Positions 12,093 through 23,291 of a stretch of DNA of 64,000 bases are shown in pieces. The notes below the pieces were generated by a model. The model saw only the letters and a program-made list of their open reading frames with translations, had not been told where the DNA came from and ran no database searches. Position numbers and translations under genes: made by a program. Every line of letters begins with the position of its first letter. Within the stretch, counting starts at the first letter, position 1. The stretch is from Mesodorylaimus sp. YZB2_4 (lineage: Eukaryota > Nematoda > Enoplea > Dorylaimida > Dorylaimidae): NCBI GenBank assembly GCA_030248295.1, contig JASANH010000850.1, positions 806,001-870,000 of the forward strand. The letters run 5' to 3'.

Positions 12093-13705
12093 CATTACGA
12101 CTGGCAGAGTGCCCTGGAGAGGGAATGTCACATCATCCAAGACCAGCTTACTCGGGACGCGTGGTCAGGACGGGAATAAACGACAGGCTTGGGTAATAGC
12201 AATGTGCCATTTCTTTATTCAGCTTCATCGCAAGAATATCATAGAATAAATCAGCGTGGTGTCTCCTACTTTTCCGTCCTGGGCCAACTCACTGGGGTCA
12301 CACGCCATAGACTCCGCCCATCTTGCAAGTCACCTACAGCGGAATCTTGAAACAAGCCGAAAGCGTATTCTTCAACAAGCGAGCATTCACCACTTGTCTC
12401 GGAACTGAAACGAGGGGCAATGAGCAGCCCGAACACTCCACCGAGACCATTCTTGCTGCTCACGATCACCTCGAAACAGCTCTGAACCCGTAGTCTGGTA
12501 CCTGTTCAATGATGTGCACTAGTTATGCCCTACATTACTTCCACCAAGAAGTTGGACTATCATGCCGAATACTCTGTGCTCATGTTCACAATACCACATC
12601 ACCAAGCACAGCTATGCGCAATCGAGGGTGAAGGGATACATTATACACGAAATAATTTGCCGAGCTGTGAGTCGAACACTCGCCAAACAAGGAGTCCACT
12701 TACCGAGTCCAACTCCTTGTTTCACTCCTCCTGCATGCACTCATGCTGCGACCTTTGCATAGGGCAAAGGTCGACGCTCATTAAGATGTTTTAAAGATCG
12801 GGGCAGAGGCACTTCCTGATCACTAAACGGTGATTTAGGCCCAACATGATTACGGCACGCTAGACACGAAAGTAATATAACTGCAAGTTAACGAGTTGCT
12901 TGTAAGCACTTCTCCAAGTTGTGGTTCCTGTATCTGCTTTACACCATTCTTTCGAGAAGCCCCCCGAGGCCCTACATACTTCGCCTAGGGTCTGGGGTTG
13001 CGGCGCACCAGCACTGTGGCGCCCACACCACAGGCGAAGCATGTTGGAGCCGTCATCCCACTTTCCTACTTTGTACTGCACGCGTTATATGGTTAGGATA
13101 TGGCCTACACGAAATGGGACTATGCCAATTGAGTGAGGCGAGATACGATACGCAGTACACACGTCAATATTTATTGGATCCTAGAAATACAACCGGCATG
13201 GAAAACATACACTACATGCACAACAACGCGCAGCAAGGGTGCAAATATTCAGCGGTGGGTAAAAATGTTCAACGAGCACGGTATTAAAAACCAACACACA
13301 GCTATGCCTCTTACGAAAAGAAATAATGAAATGATGAAAAGGGAAACAGAGCAAAGATTACGGTCCCTCATCATTGGAAAAAGTAGACACACTACTAGTC
13401 GAAGTAGCACAGTGCAAACCACACACTAGTCACGAATATCAAGATCAGATTTTTTGACTACCATTCGTCAAACAACACTTACCAAGTACATCGATTTCGC
13501 TCTTGTCCTGAATATGCCCACAGAAAGTTTCCGAGAACCCTTTTACAAAGAAGAGAATTAGAATCATCAAAGAACAAACGGCAGACCTGTGATAAGCTAC
13601 CTGAGACGAAAATTCAGTCATTTCGACAAAGGGATGTATTCTGGTAACGGGCCAGCCGACAGATCGAGAGCAGCAGTTATTTCTGACCGTCTTGCAAGAT
13701 GTTCT
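12093..13705. other. Convergent intergenic region nAChR / ZC3H3-like
   Basis: Holds the likely nAChR polyadenylation signal (AATAAA at 12245-12250) and a diverged copy of a small dispersed element at about 12597-12665. No coding sequence could be supported. The right part may be 3' UTR of the minus-strand zinc-finger gene. Confidence 0.45.
12597..12665 (+). repeat. Diverged copy of a small dispersed element
   Basis: Related to the left half of the inverted-repeat element at 42284-42405. Shared blocks include TATGCGCA, GAGGGT, and a track running through ATTA...ATAAAATGATTTACCG versus ATAATTTGCCG. The right inverted half is not clearly preserved. Confidence 0.5.
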
Positions 13706-16289
13706 CTAAAATCCGTTCCTTGCTTCCATAAATAGTACATTGCTGTCATCAAGCGCACGTTCCATCAGTCTTGCAGCTTATAGAAAAAAATGCTTACCTC
13801 AAAACGTTGGCGATGAAAGAACGAGCTTGGCCACAATCTTTAGTCGTTGCCTTACTGACCAGAATCGGGGTTTCCCTCTCGTCTTTTTCATCCTTTGGTG
13901 GAAATTGTCGCCGTTCTCTCGCTGCGTGTTTCTTATCGCACTAAAAACAGAGAGCGCACAGCGAGCAGCGCGCGAGGTCCATAAATTACCTAGAAAAATT
14001 ATCGTAAATTTCAATTCACCTTTGCTCCTTTCGGGCAAAACCCCCGTTCGAAATCGACACATTTTTGTACGGCCTTTCCGTGGTTTATGTGCAAATAGGG
14101 ACAATCGGATCGAACGCATTTACCCAACAAATAGAACCGGCACAACGGCATCTTATCAGGCGAAACAACGTGCGAGAATGGACAATCTCGAACTTTGCAA
14201 GTACCACGTAAGAATCTGAAATTAGAAGAGTCCGTGTCAGACATAAACCGAAATCCAGCATCCACTGATCTGAGAGGTAGACTGATTCTCGATACGATCC
14301 GATTTTTCCCCACATCCTTCTTTTGGCTCCTGCGTTCAAATCTTCATACACTAATTCACACAGCTAAAATTTGGAGCTTTTCATTCTGGACGCATTTTTC
14401 CACCTACAGCACCCCTGCGTGCCCTCAGACGTATAGTGCTATCAATCAACTGGCCTATATTGTAGGCGCACATCATGTCCGCGGATCGGCTTTTAATTTG
14501 ATGCACTTTATCTGCCTGGAAAGTAAGTATGCAATAAGCGCGTCCAATTTCCTAGCGTTCCTTAGGGATCACTTTTTTTGGGATCGGGATACGCAGAGTT
14601 TTTTTCACTGTTAATTCGCTATATATGACCTACAACCCACCCCAAGTAGCCAGCAAATGTAGAGCCAAAAATTTTTTGCGCAGTATTCATCATTGCATAA
14701 AAAATCAATCATGCAAGCAAAAAGCATAGAAATAGTCACCAATTAGCAAACAAATCCCTTCCTTCCTCTTACCAGTTTAATCATTCGGATAAGTTTCTCC
14801 AGCTTACCCCTCTGGAACACTCCCTTCCTGATCCCTTCCTCTTCCCTTCCCCTTCTTCACACATCTCCGCAACATTCAATCCCGACCATTTTTTATCGGG
14901 ATCGGGTGGGGTGATCCCGAACGGACGATACTATTTCCACCTTAATCCGTTCACGGTCCCGCTAAGGCGCTGATCGGTTATCATATGGCCTTTTGGGAAG
15001 GCCTGATAAAGTGATAGCGAGGAACCAGGATAATTTAGGAAAAGCGTTACGGCATCTATGATAAGACCATTTTTTGGATCAGGATCAGCCCGATACATGA
15101 CAAGGATCGGATCGGGATCAAGGCTTCAGGTTGTGTCGGTCAATGCCGTAAGGAAGCTATGTTCAGCTTACCTTTTGCACACGGCAACTTTTGTTGGGTC
15201 ATGTACCAATCGACACGATGAACCTCGGCAACAGCGTCCATAACGGATATAAAACAGGCAGTAGCGATTCTGAGATCCATTAGCCTTCGCCAAACTAATC
15301 GATCGCCGAGATCGACATTTCGAGTTTTGAACGGTCTGGTGGCGAACATCGCTAAACGAAACGAGTATGCAGAAACAGTATCGACGTGTAAGACCATGTT
15401 ACCTCGCTTTCGATACTTTCGTTTCCCGGCGTCGATCCAACTTGTACAACTTGCTGTTGCTGCCACGAGATTGCGGCAAAGTCGGCCTAGTCAGTTTGTA
15501 TCGATTCACTTCACAAGTACGATTAACACCGTTTGAGCGAAAAGTCGACGAATTATGGACATACCCGAAATGATTCTTCACTGGTGATACCAAAGATGAC
15601 GCCACTCGTCGTCGCACCTTGTATTTACTGATAATCTTGGTCATAAAGCAGTGTGCCGGCGAGTTCACAGTTTTCTTCCTGCATCCAATCGAAGATGACT
15701 TCGTGTCTTTGTTCTGCGTCGAATTTGAATTGCGGACCAGTTTGTACCTGGATACGACATTCTTCGCTTCTTTCACTTTCGTCAAAGCTGAATATTTGGT
15801 TTTATGCGCCAGTGGCATGGCAATGGAAGCTGACGTTGACGACGAACAAGGTTTGACTGTGATCGTCTTTGCCAAACGATGCAATTTAGGATTATAACTT
15901 ATAATGGCCGTTTGTTGCACTGATTTCTTCGGTACCAAATGCTTGGAATAAGTAGACTTGATCGGCGAAAAGCGATTGATTTTCGTCAATTGATCATTCG
16001 GTATGGCCACAGTTCGAATCCTTTTGTCATTGACGATTTTCACCGTTATTTTCTCGTCCATTATAGAAGTGAAATTTTCGTGTGATTTGGTCAACGAGCT
16101 AATCCGGGGACGCGATTTCCAAGGTGACGCACGCCCAAAAGTCGAGTAGGATCGGGTAGAATCAAATGCTGTCGGTTTCAGATGGGCTGAGGCTGAGGTT
16201 GACGAAGTCCATTTTAGGGCGGAACGAGAAGGGACGACATTTGAAGATGACATAGGGTTTACTTTTTTGAAACGAGATGTGGCAGCCAT
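13706..16289 (-). CDS. ZC3H3: ZC3H3-like CCCH zinc-finger protein
   Basis: Likely orthologue of ZC3H3/Smicl, a nuclear protein linked to polyadenylation and mRNA export. Five exons on the minus strand: 16289-15403, 15294-15172, 14215-14020, 13940-13798, 13742-13706; about 461 aa. The long first exon encodes a basic, disordered N-terminus with repeated SRYKLVR / KYKVRR-type motifs seen in ZC3H3. CCCH fingers follow: YCLFYIRYGRC...SCRLVH, then FLRGTCKVRDCPFSH, then CRFYLLGKCVRSDCPYLH, then CVDFERGFCPKGAK joined across a splice to CDKKH. That makes four fingers where vertebrate ZC3H3 has five. The 957-nt intron 14216-15171 is filled with GGGATCGG-rich repeat. The last two exons are less certain than the fingers. 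Confidence 0.85.
14480..15125. repeat. GGGATCGG-rich repeat cluster inside a ZC3H3 intron
   Basis: Several GATCGGGATCGG-type blocks occur (about 14575-14600, 14890-14930, 15070-15122). A segment near 14484-14525, ending TGCACTTTATCTGCCTGGAA, matches one near 38994-39035. Shared vocabulary with the repeats at 39913-39955, 44035-44235 and 60938-61110 suggests one dispersed family. Confidence 0.6.
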
Positions 16290-16456
16290 TCGAAAAAATA
16301 AAAAACAAACAAGTTTTTCAACTTTTTATTAATATCATAGATATTACTGACAATTTCTCCACGACGACAACGACACGCACCAGTGACCGCCACACGCCTT
16401 CGCTATTGCTACTACCACCTGACTGTCTGTCCGAAACTTAATTTTACCCGTTTCCA

Positions 16457-16675
16457 CTACATGTGCGGTTCATCGGTTGCTTGCGTGCAGATCAACCACT
16501 CCTTCTTTTTTTCCCGCTTGGCAACAAGGAAGTGGTACTTTTTAGAAAACAAACCACCGTGATAGCCGCTTCCATTTTGGCGTTTTGCTCCTCTGCCAGA
16601 GATAATTTTGTGCAAGTTGATCTCATTTTGAACCAGCATCATCCAACATATTGCGGAGAATGCGAAGACAAACAT
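16457..16675 (-). CDS. Possible short single-pass membrane protein
   Basis: A 72-aa frame opening MFVFAFSAICWMMLVQNEIN. It has one hydrophobic helix at the N-terminus followed by a basic tail rich in Lys. It lies upstream of the ZC3H3-like start on the same strand. I do not recognise the family. The clear hydrophobic-then-basic pattern is the only support, and the start codon is a guess; an upstream exon is possible. It could also be a chance frame. Confidence 0.25.
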   Translation of the reverse strand: MFVFAFSAICWMMLVQNEINLHKIISGRGAKRQNGSGYHGGLFSKKYHFLVAKREKKKEWLICTQATDEPHM

Positions 16676-18446
16676 TAGAGCAAGGCGATATTGGGGCAGA
16701 ACGGGATTACGATGGATACAGCAATGGCAGGTGAGTGGGATGAGAATTGGTTCCATGTACAGTACCTGCAGTAATGTAATTTGGTCAGCTTTCACGTTAT
16801 GTACGTATTTGATATTACTGCATTGGCATAGGCCTAAGGGTCGGCAGCATCCGGTGTCTGCTCATCGCAACATGTTAAATGATGGTTGTGTAGGCTACAT
16901 GCTATGTACGTACCTAGTCTAGGTGTAAATCAGGTTTGTTTCTACACACCGGTAATTAGTATATGGGCAGAGTCTCCTTGTTGAGTTTAGAATGCGATAC
17001 AACAAAAGTCTGCGGCTAATTGAGCGCAATGTGCGGATCATTTCCTCATGTTTTTGTTTACTGGCTGCCTGACACTGGACGTACGTACCTTTGTATTTTG
17101 GACAAATGGGCGTAGGTGGGGGAGCTAGGTGCTCCTGCTCGGACCAGACATGACTCTTTGGCGGTGGTGAGATAATGTACGAGAAACGACTGACTTCTAT
17201 CGTCGAAGTTAGTTATAAGCGAGGCACTAAATCGCTACGTGCACAATGGCTCTTGCCACGAGTGATTCCCGTGACTGTTTCTTTTCGCTGCTAGTTACAC
17301 AGCGCCTTGATTATAGGAGTGAAAGGGTGCGCTTGTTATTATTACACCTACGCTGTAGGCCGCGCATAATCCGATCACACCTTCAGTCATGTGTTTCTGT
17401 TCACGATTTTCTTCCTGTTAAGACTAAAACAGTGCCAATATGTTTCGCCCTGATCACATCTGTTGCTTCTACATCACGGCAGGAATCTTAAAGAATGAAT
17501 CTGCATAAGACAGTGGGAGGAGCTAATTTTGTCTTGATTTTGTTCAGGCGTCACGCGCAGTCACATGCGGCTTGTAAGAGATTGCTAGTTCGGGTCATTT
17601 TTTCTGCTGAACGCACAAGTGTAGAAAAAATTGTGGACTCTAATGGCTCAACTCATTGATATTTTTCAGAGCATGAGCAACTTTTAACAATAAAACTCAT
17701 TAGTCGAGCGTGTACGTGGTGATCGCAGGTGTGTATCAAAACTTGTTGACCAATGTCATTAGCAATTCAGAACTTCATTCCGTAAACACGTTTCGCTTTT
17801 GTTTTTAAAAGGACAATTGTGAGCATTGTTTAAATCACCTGCCCAATGCCATTTCAGACACGACAATAGCTCGTTTGTCGTCATTCGACTTCGCACGGGT
17901 TGTCCATTTTATCAGACTGATGGCGTCGCTTTCCTGTTTCTTGTTCTCTCCTTCCATTGGGCGGTCAGCACACGAGACCGAATCATGTGCTCGAAGTTGA
18001 TGTTGACTTCCTCTTGCTGTTCAGCCCCGCCTTTGATCTATTCGTGGCGCGTAGGCCCCGCGTCATGTTTATCTGTTGGAGCTGTCGAGGTGCGCGGCAT
18101 GCTAAGAAGGCCCTTTTATTACGGCAAATAATGCCGGCCGGCGATCATCTGCGAGGCCTCGTGACAGGCGGCCAATAATCGCATCTTTCCATTTCTGTCC
18201 TATCTGACCCGCCAACACACATGTGTCCATGTTCTTCCTCGCATGTGATGAGCGCGGACTAGTCCTTTTCGTAATAACTGCTCCGTATGACCTGCTCACG
18301 CGCGCGGAAGTTTTGTCCTCATATATAAGGTTGTGGAATGCTAATATCTTGTGTCTTATAAGGAGGCGAGCAGCCGGGAAAGAAGTCGGAGCATTCGTAG
18401 CAGCGCTCGCGTGTGTCCCGTTGCATAAGGACTGGTCTCGGCGAGC
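16676..18446. other. Intergenic region 5' of the ARNT-like gene
   Basis: No coding region supported. It lies between the ZC3H3-like gene (minus) and the ARNT-like gene (plus), so it likely holds promoter and 5' UTR sequence. No specific regulatory motif was identified with confidence. Confidence 0.4.
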
Positions 18447-21400
18447 ATGAACGTGAATGGGATTTGCCAATCTGCACATGCCCACCCCACTTCGCCCATG
18501 CTGCCTCTATCGATGGCTGTCTCTCCGGCGAATGTGAATGCCGTTCGACGATCCTATCTGGGCGTTGACAACGGAGCTCAAACCGCCTCCATGAATGCTG
18601 GTGGTCAGTTGAACGAGCTGCAGTCGGTGCAGTCTGCACAATGCGCCTATTTTCCAGGTGCTGGTGTTGCTGATTTTTCTGGTCATGGTGTGGATGGCTT
18701 TGTGGGCTCGTCGAACGGCTACGATACCACAGCCCTTAATTTGCTCGGTCGAGTGCCTGGTTTCTCACCGCCGTTTGAAAAATGGAGGAGGTGGGTCAAA
18801 AGATGGAGTGTAAGGTGGTCCTGCTTTGTTGCGCGTGGGTAGAGCACTGCTTGTTCTAAGATCCGGTGAGATTCGTCGAGTGCAGGAACGTGGCACTGAT
18901 TTGTACCTTTCTGAAGTAGGGGGCATCTCTTAAGTCTGTCTGGGTCTATGTGGAGTCGGGGAAACGGATCGATGGCATTCCTAGTGGAAATTTGTACTTT
19001 GAAAGCAATCTATGGGGCCTGGAATCATTATCAAGAGCCAACGTGCGTGACGACGATCGCTAATAAAAAGGCGGGCGAGAGCCTTGCGTGATGGTTGGAG
19101 CAAGCATATGCGCCCTGTCACGATACAGCTGTCCCATTGACTGGGGCTGCCAGAAATAATGCACTCACCTGCTCAGGTTGTGTAATCAGGAATTTGATGA
19201 AGCGCCATTGATGCACGGAGGTGGGCCTATTGTATTCAGGTAGAACGCTAGCGTGTTTTCAAAATCTCCTTATGCTATTCCTAAGCTCGGTGACACGTAG
19301 ATGTCTGTATGCAGTATAGGATCTCTTATGATTTGTGCGAATAGGACTTTTCACATTTGTGCGGGCGTGCCATGAAACGAAGTAAGATGTTAGTACCTCG
19401 ATGACAGCCTGCTGGCTTTGCAACAAGCGGTAGGGGTCAATAAATTATTCGCATGCGCATCCGAATGCGCGGTCACGCAGCCCATTCTGGTGCTGGGGGA
19501 GTGGCGAGGCTTCTATAATAGGGTTTGGGATGGGCTAAGCTGGCGTTTGTGCGGCCATGGCTATGTCGTACGGTTGCGCTGGCGTCGGTGGCTTTGAAAG
19601 CTTTTTACAGTACAGGTACGGCAATGGATTATGATGGGATGTTGTAGGGGGCATATGCTTTTCTGAGATTGCCGGTCGACCTACCGTAGCGTTCAGTGGA
19701 CGGAGAAGGCGCCATGAGGTGTTTGAGGAAACTGGATGTTTGAATTGGAGCAGGCACGGATTCGTGAGGCAGATGGTCAGAATCCATGCACGTTTCGAGC
19801 CTGGTTACGTCATGGCTAGCGCATTGGAATGGTAGTGTTTGCATTTTACAAGAGACGTTTTTAATCGCCCTCCTCTTTCGTTCGCTACAGTGAGTGTGAG
19901 AGCGGGCCTATGTACTCGTATCATAGGCGGGCTATATGGAAGTGCGTGCGGAGGGAAAACGAAATGTCCACTGTCTCATGACTGAATGTTGGCCAATGGG
20001 AATGGCAGATGCCGGGACGAGGAGAGACCGGTTAACAACATGGTTTCGTGAGTAGACCAGGCGGTTGGTCCAACATTGCCATTAGTCCACCTTCTGTCAG
20101 AAATATTTTGTCAAATATGATGAGCGCCCGGTGTCAATCGAACATCAACTTCGGCCTTTTGTAATCTGAAATTAAAGCAAATTCGTAATGAGGAGAATGA
20201 AGAATGATTACATTTTTTTGTTTTAGTTCCGAAGATGATGAAACAAGTTCGTCCGGTGGCGTGTCGGTGCCCAAGTACACTCGTATGGATCAAGGGGCGG
20301 GCGTGGGCCAAGAAGGCGGCGTTAGCGATAAGGAACGCTATGCCAGGTGGGTGGTCGGTTTCTATGGATGTATGACCAGAGAGTCGAAGAAACTGTGTTG
20401 CAGAGAGAATCACAGTGAAATCGAACGTCGTCGTCGAAACAAGATGACGCATTACATCAACGAGTTGGCCGACATGGTGCCGCAGTGCGCAGCCCTGGGT
20501 CGAAAACCGGACAAGCTGACCATTTTGCGGATGGCGGTATCCCATATGAAGTCTGTCAGAGGTAAGCATTTGAATATGGAAGTGGTTAGGCCAGGCAACC
20601 GAATGCAGTTTTATGTTGTGCTATGCAAGATATGATTATTTGCTTGCACACGAGGGGATGGTCGAAGAAATGTCAAGAAAAAAGCAATCTCAAATGAGGA
20701 CGCGGGACTCGATTGGAGACGGGTTTCGTTTCTTGTCGTATTTAGGAGTTTGGGTGGTCGCAGAGCTAGTGGACGAGCCTCATTTATTATGCATAAGCTA
20801 ATCAAATGGGGTGTCCGATTACAACAGTGTTGGTGTTTGATTATGAAGATGGGAGAAAATAGTATTTGCATTCGAATCTTTACCGTGGTCTAGTTTGCGC
20901 TGGAATCGATTTCTGTTTGTTCTGGGAATACCTTAATTTCTATGCGTGGATTAAAGGAGAATTGGTTTTTTTTCAGGTACGGGAAATACGAATGGCGACG
21001 GCACGGCTTATAAACCATCCTTTTTAACGGATCAAGAATTGAAGCATTTGATTCTTGAAGTAAGAAAAATTCGATTTTAGTGCAGTGTATGTCATCTAAC
21101 GAGAGGTAATTTTTTTAGGCTGCGAATGGGTTTTTATTCGTCGTCTCTTGCAGTACAGGAAAAGTGATTTACGTGGCTGATTCCGTGCTGCCCGTTCTGA
21201 ATTTGACGCAAGTAAGAGCTGGCTAAATGGCATAGTTTGGGTGGCTCTGGTACAATATGTTGACTGTGTTTAGGCGGATTGGCTCGGACATTCGATCTAT
21301 GATCTTGTTCATCCTGAGGATGGAGAAAAAGTCAAAGAGCAGCTGTCGGTCAACGAGAGCAACGCGAACACGCGCATTTTGGATTTGAAAAGTATGGGCA

Positions 21401-23291
21401 GAGTTTGAGGTTGCACAATGATGGGTGTAAGTTGAATTTTTGTGTTACAGCTGGAACGGTCAAGAAGGAAGGCCATCAATGTAAGGCGACTGACAGGTTT
21501 TTTTGGGGGCGTGTCAAGAATGGTTGTTGTTTTCAGCATCGTTGCGAATTCACATGGGATCGCGTCGAGGATTTATTTGCCGTATGCGCATTGGACAAGC
21601 CGACTTGGGGGTCTCGCAGTTCAATCGACTGAGGAATAGGCGTCCAGTATTTACGTGCAACGGCCATCAGTACGTCATCGTCCATTGTACGGGATACATT
21701 AAGAATTGTCCTCCCCAAGGTGAGTAGTTGTGTCGATGGTACTGTGGAAAGTTTGGGTGAAGAGGAAATTGCTTATAGGATTGGAGCACGTGGCTGAAAC
21801 GGGGCCCGATCACGCGAATCAGCAAAGTTGTCTCGTTTGCATCGGCCGTTTACAAATTAGCAGCATGCCTACTTGTCCAGATTTGACGCAGCCAGCTGCC
21901 GAATTCACGACGCGTCATACTCAGGATGGCAAATTTTCTTTCGTGGACCAGCGGTGAGATTTAAAAAAATGTGTCCATTAGAAGATGGACAATATAATTT
22001 GTTTGCAGCGTCAGCGTAATCCTGGGCTACAAGCCTCAGGAGCTGCTGGGCCGATTTTGGTGGGACGTGGTGCATCCGGAAGATCAGGCGAGTGTGAGGG
22101 ATGCGTATAACCAAGGTGAGGGCGATGTGTAGGAGGTGTCAAGGCGTTCGTTATAAACTTTTGTGCTTTTTTAGTGCTTGAACTGAAAGATCAGACGTTG
22201 GGAATTCTTTGTCGGTTTCAATCGAAGTCGGGTGAATGGATCCCGTTTCGAACTTCGGCTTACACTTTCTTGAATCGTAAGTGCTTGATGTTTTACGAAA
22301 CAATTTGGTGAGCCGAAGGTATTGTGTTTCAGCGTACTCGGAAGAGTTTGAATATGTTATCGCTACCCACAATTGCCTGAAGTAAGTTGTGTTGACTAGT
22401 TGTGTTTGCATGCAGGGTAGTCGTTTATTTGTAGGGCTGTGCAGAATCATTCATCGGGCGGGCAGACAACGGAACACGGCGTTTCTCACAGCCCGGAATC
22501 GTACTGCAACCTGGGCGGTGGTGCCACCACGGTTGGCCAGCCACCGTTATGGGCTGGTGGGCAGCAAAACGTGGGAATGTCGGACGTGTATTCATTCCCC
22601 GTCCAGCCTATGCCTGGTATGTCATTATGATGTAGATGCAGATTGTCCGAAGGGTGTCCTGACCTTATTATAACGCGTGCTTTCGTCTTAGGCGTGAGTT
22701 ATACGGCGGACACGGCGGGGCAGCCAATCCCACAGGCGCAGGGCGCCGGTGGTTCATCTGCATATTTGAGGGGTGGACCATACGAAACAGCGGCCGAGTT
22801 TACCGGAGCACCAGCCGGACCTATGGATCCTCAAGTAGCCGCATCTGCGGCCGCGGCGGCCGGTTTGTCGGTGGCAGATTGGATGCGAGCTTATCCCGAA
22901 GTATGTGGCCTAGAGCTGTGTGCTCCTCTTGTGATCGATATTCTTCTTGGCAGGGGCGTCGGACCTGTTGGTTTGACGTTTCAGGCAAAATTGCTGTCCG
23001 AAGTAGTTAGTCCTATTGCTCACATGCTGGATCTGCCAGCACCTGTTGCAGTCACTTACATCATGCGTTGCCCTGTTTCAGGGATTGGCTCTTCCAACGG
23101 CCGCCAAGTACTCCCCTGGACATGCACCGGTGGGCTCGTATACTCCTCAAGTGACCACAGCGGCGGACCCTTGGTGGATTGGTCATCAGCAAGCAGGTGC
23201 GAGCGATGAGCCCGCGAGCAGCTCCATTTCGTCGCGAGACACGGACGGGATGCCGCGCTACCCTCAACCATCTCATGATGAACGACCGTGA
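18447..23291 (+). CDS. ARNT: ARNT / AHA-1 bHLH-PAS transcription factor
   Basis: General partner of class I bHLH-PAS factors (AHR, HIF, SIM types); binds E-box-like sites as a heterodimer in the nucleus. Fifteen exons: 18447-18790, 20227-20346, 20404-20561, 20977-21059, 21119-21211, 21274-21391, 21451-21480, 21537-21719, 21779-21953, 22009-22115, 22175-22276, 22333-22381, 22435-22616, 22692-22900, 23082-23291; 720 aa. The basic region [14 protein letters not shown] and the helix-loop-helix ([10 protein letters not shown]...[13 protein letters not shown]) are canonical. PAS-A covers [20 protein letters not shown]...[17 protein letters not shown] covers [31 protein letters not shown] lies between them. 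The C-terminus is Gly/Ala/Pro/Gln-rich, as in activation regions. The N-terminal exon is less conserved, so the true start could differ. Confidence 0.94.
18791..20226 (+). other. Long first intron of the ARNT-like gene
   Basis: About 1.4 kb, far longer than the roughly 50-60 nt introns elsewhere in the gene. No exon or named element seen. Long first introns often carry regulatory sites, but none was identified here. Confidence 0.55.
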
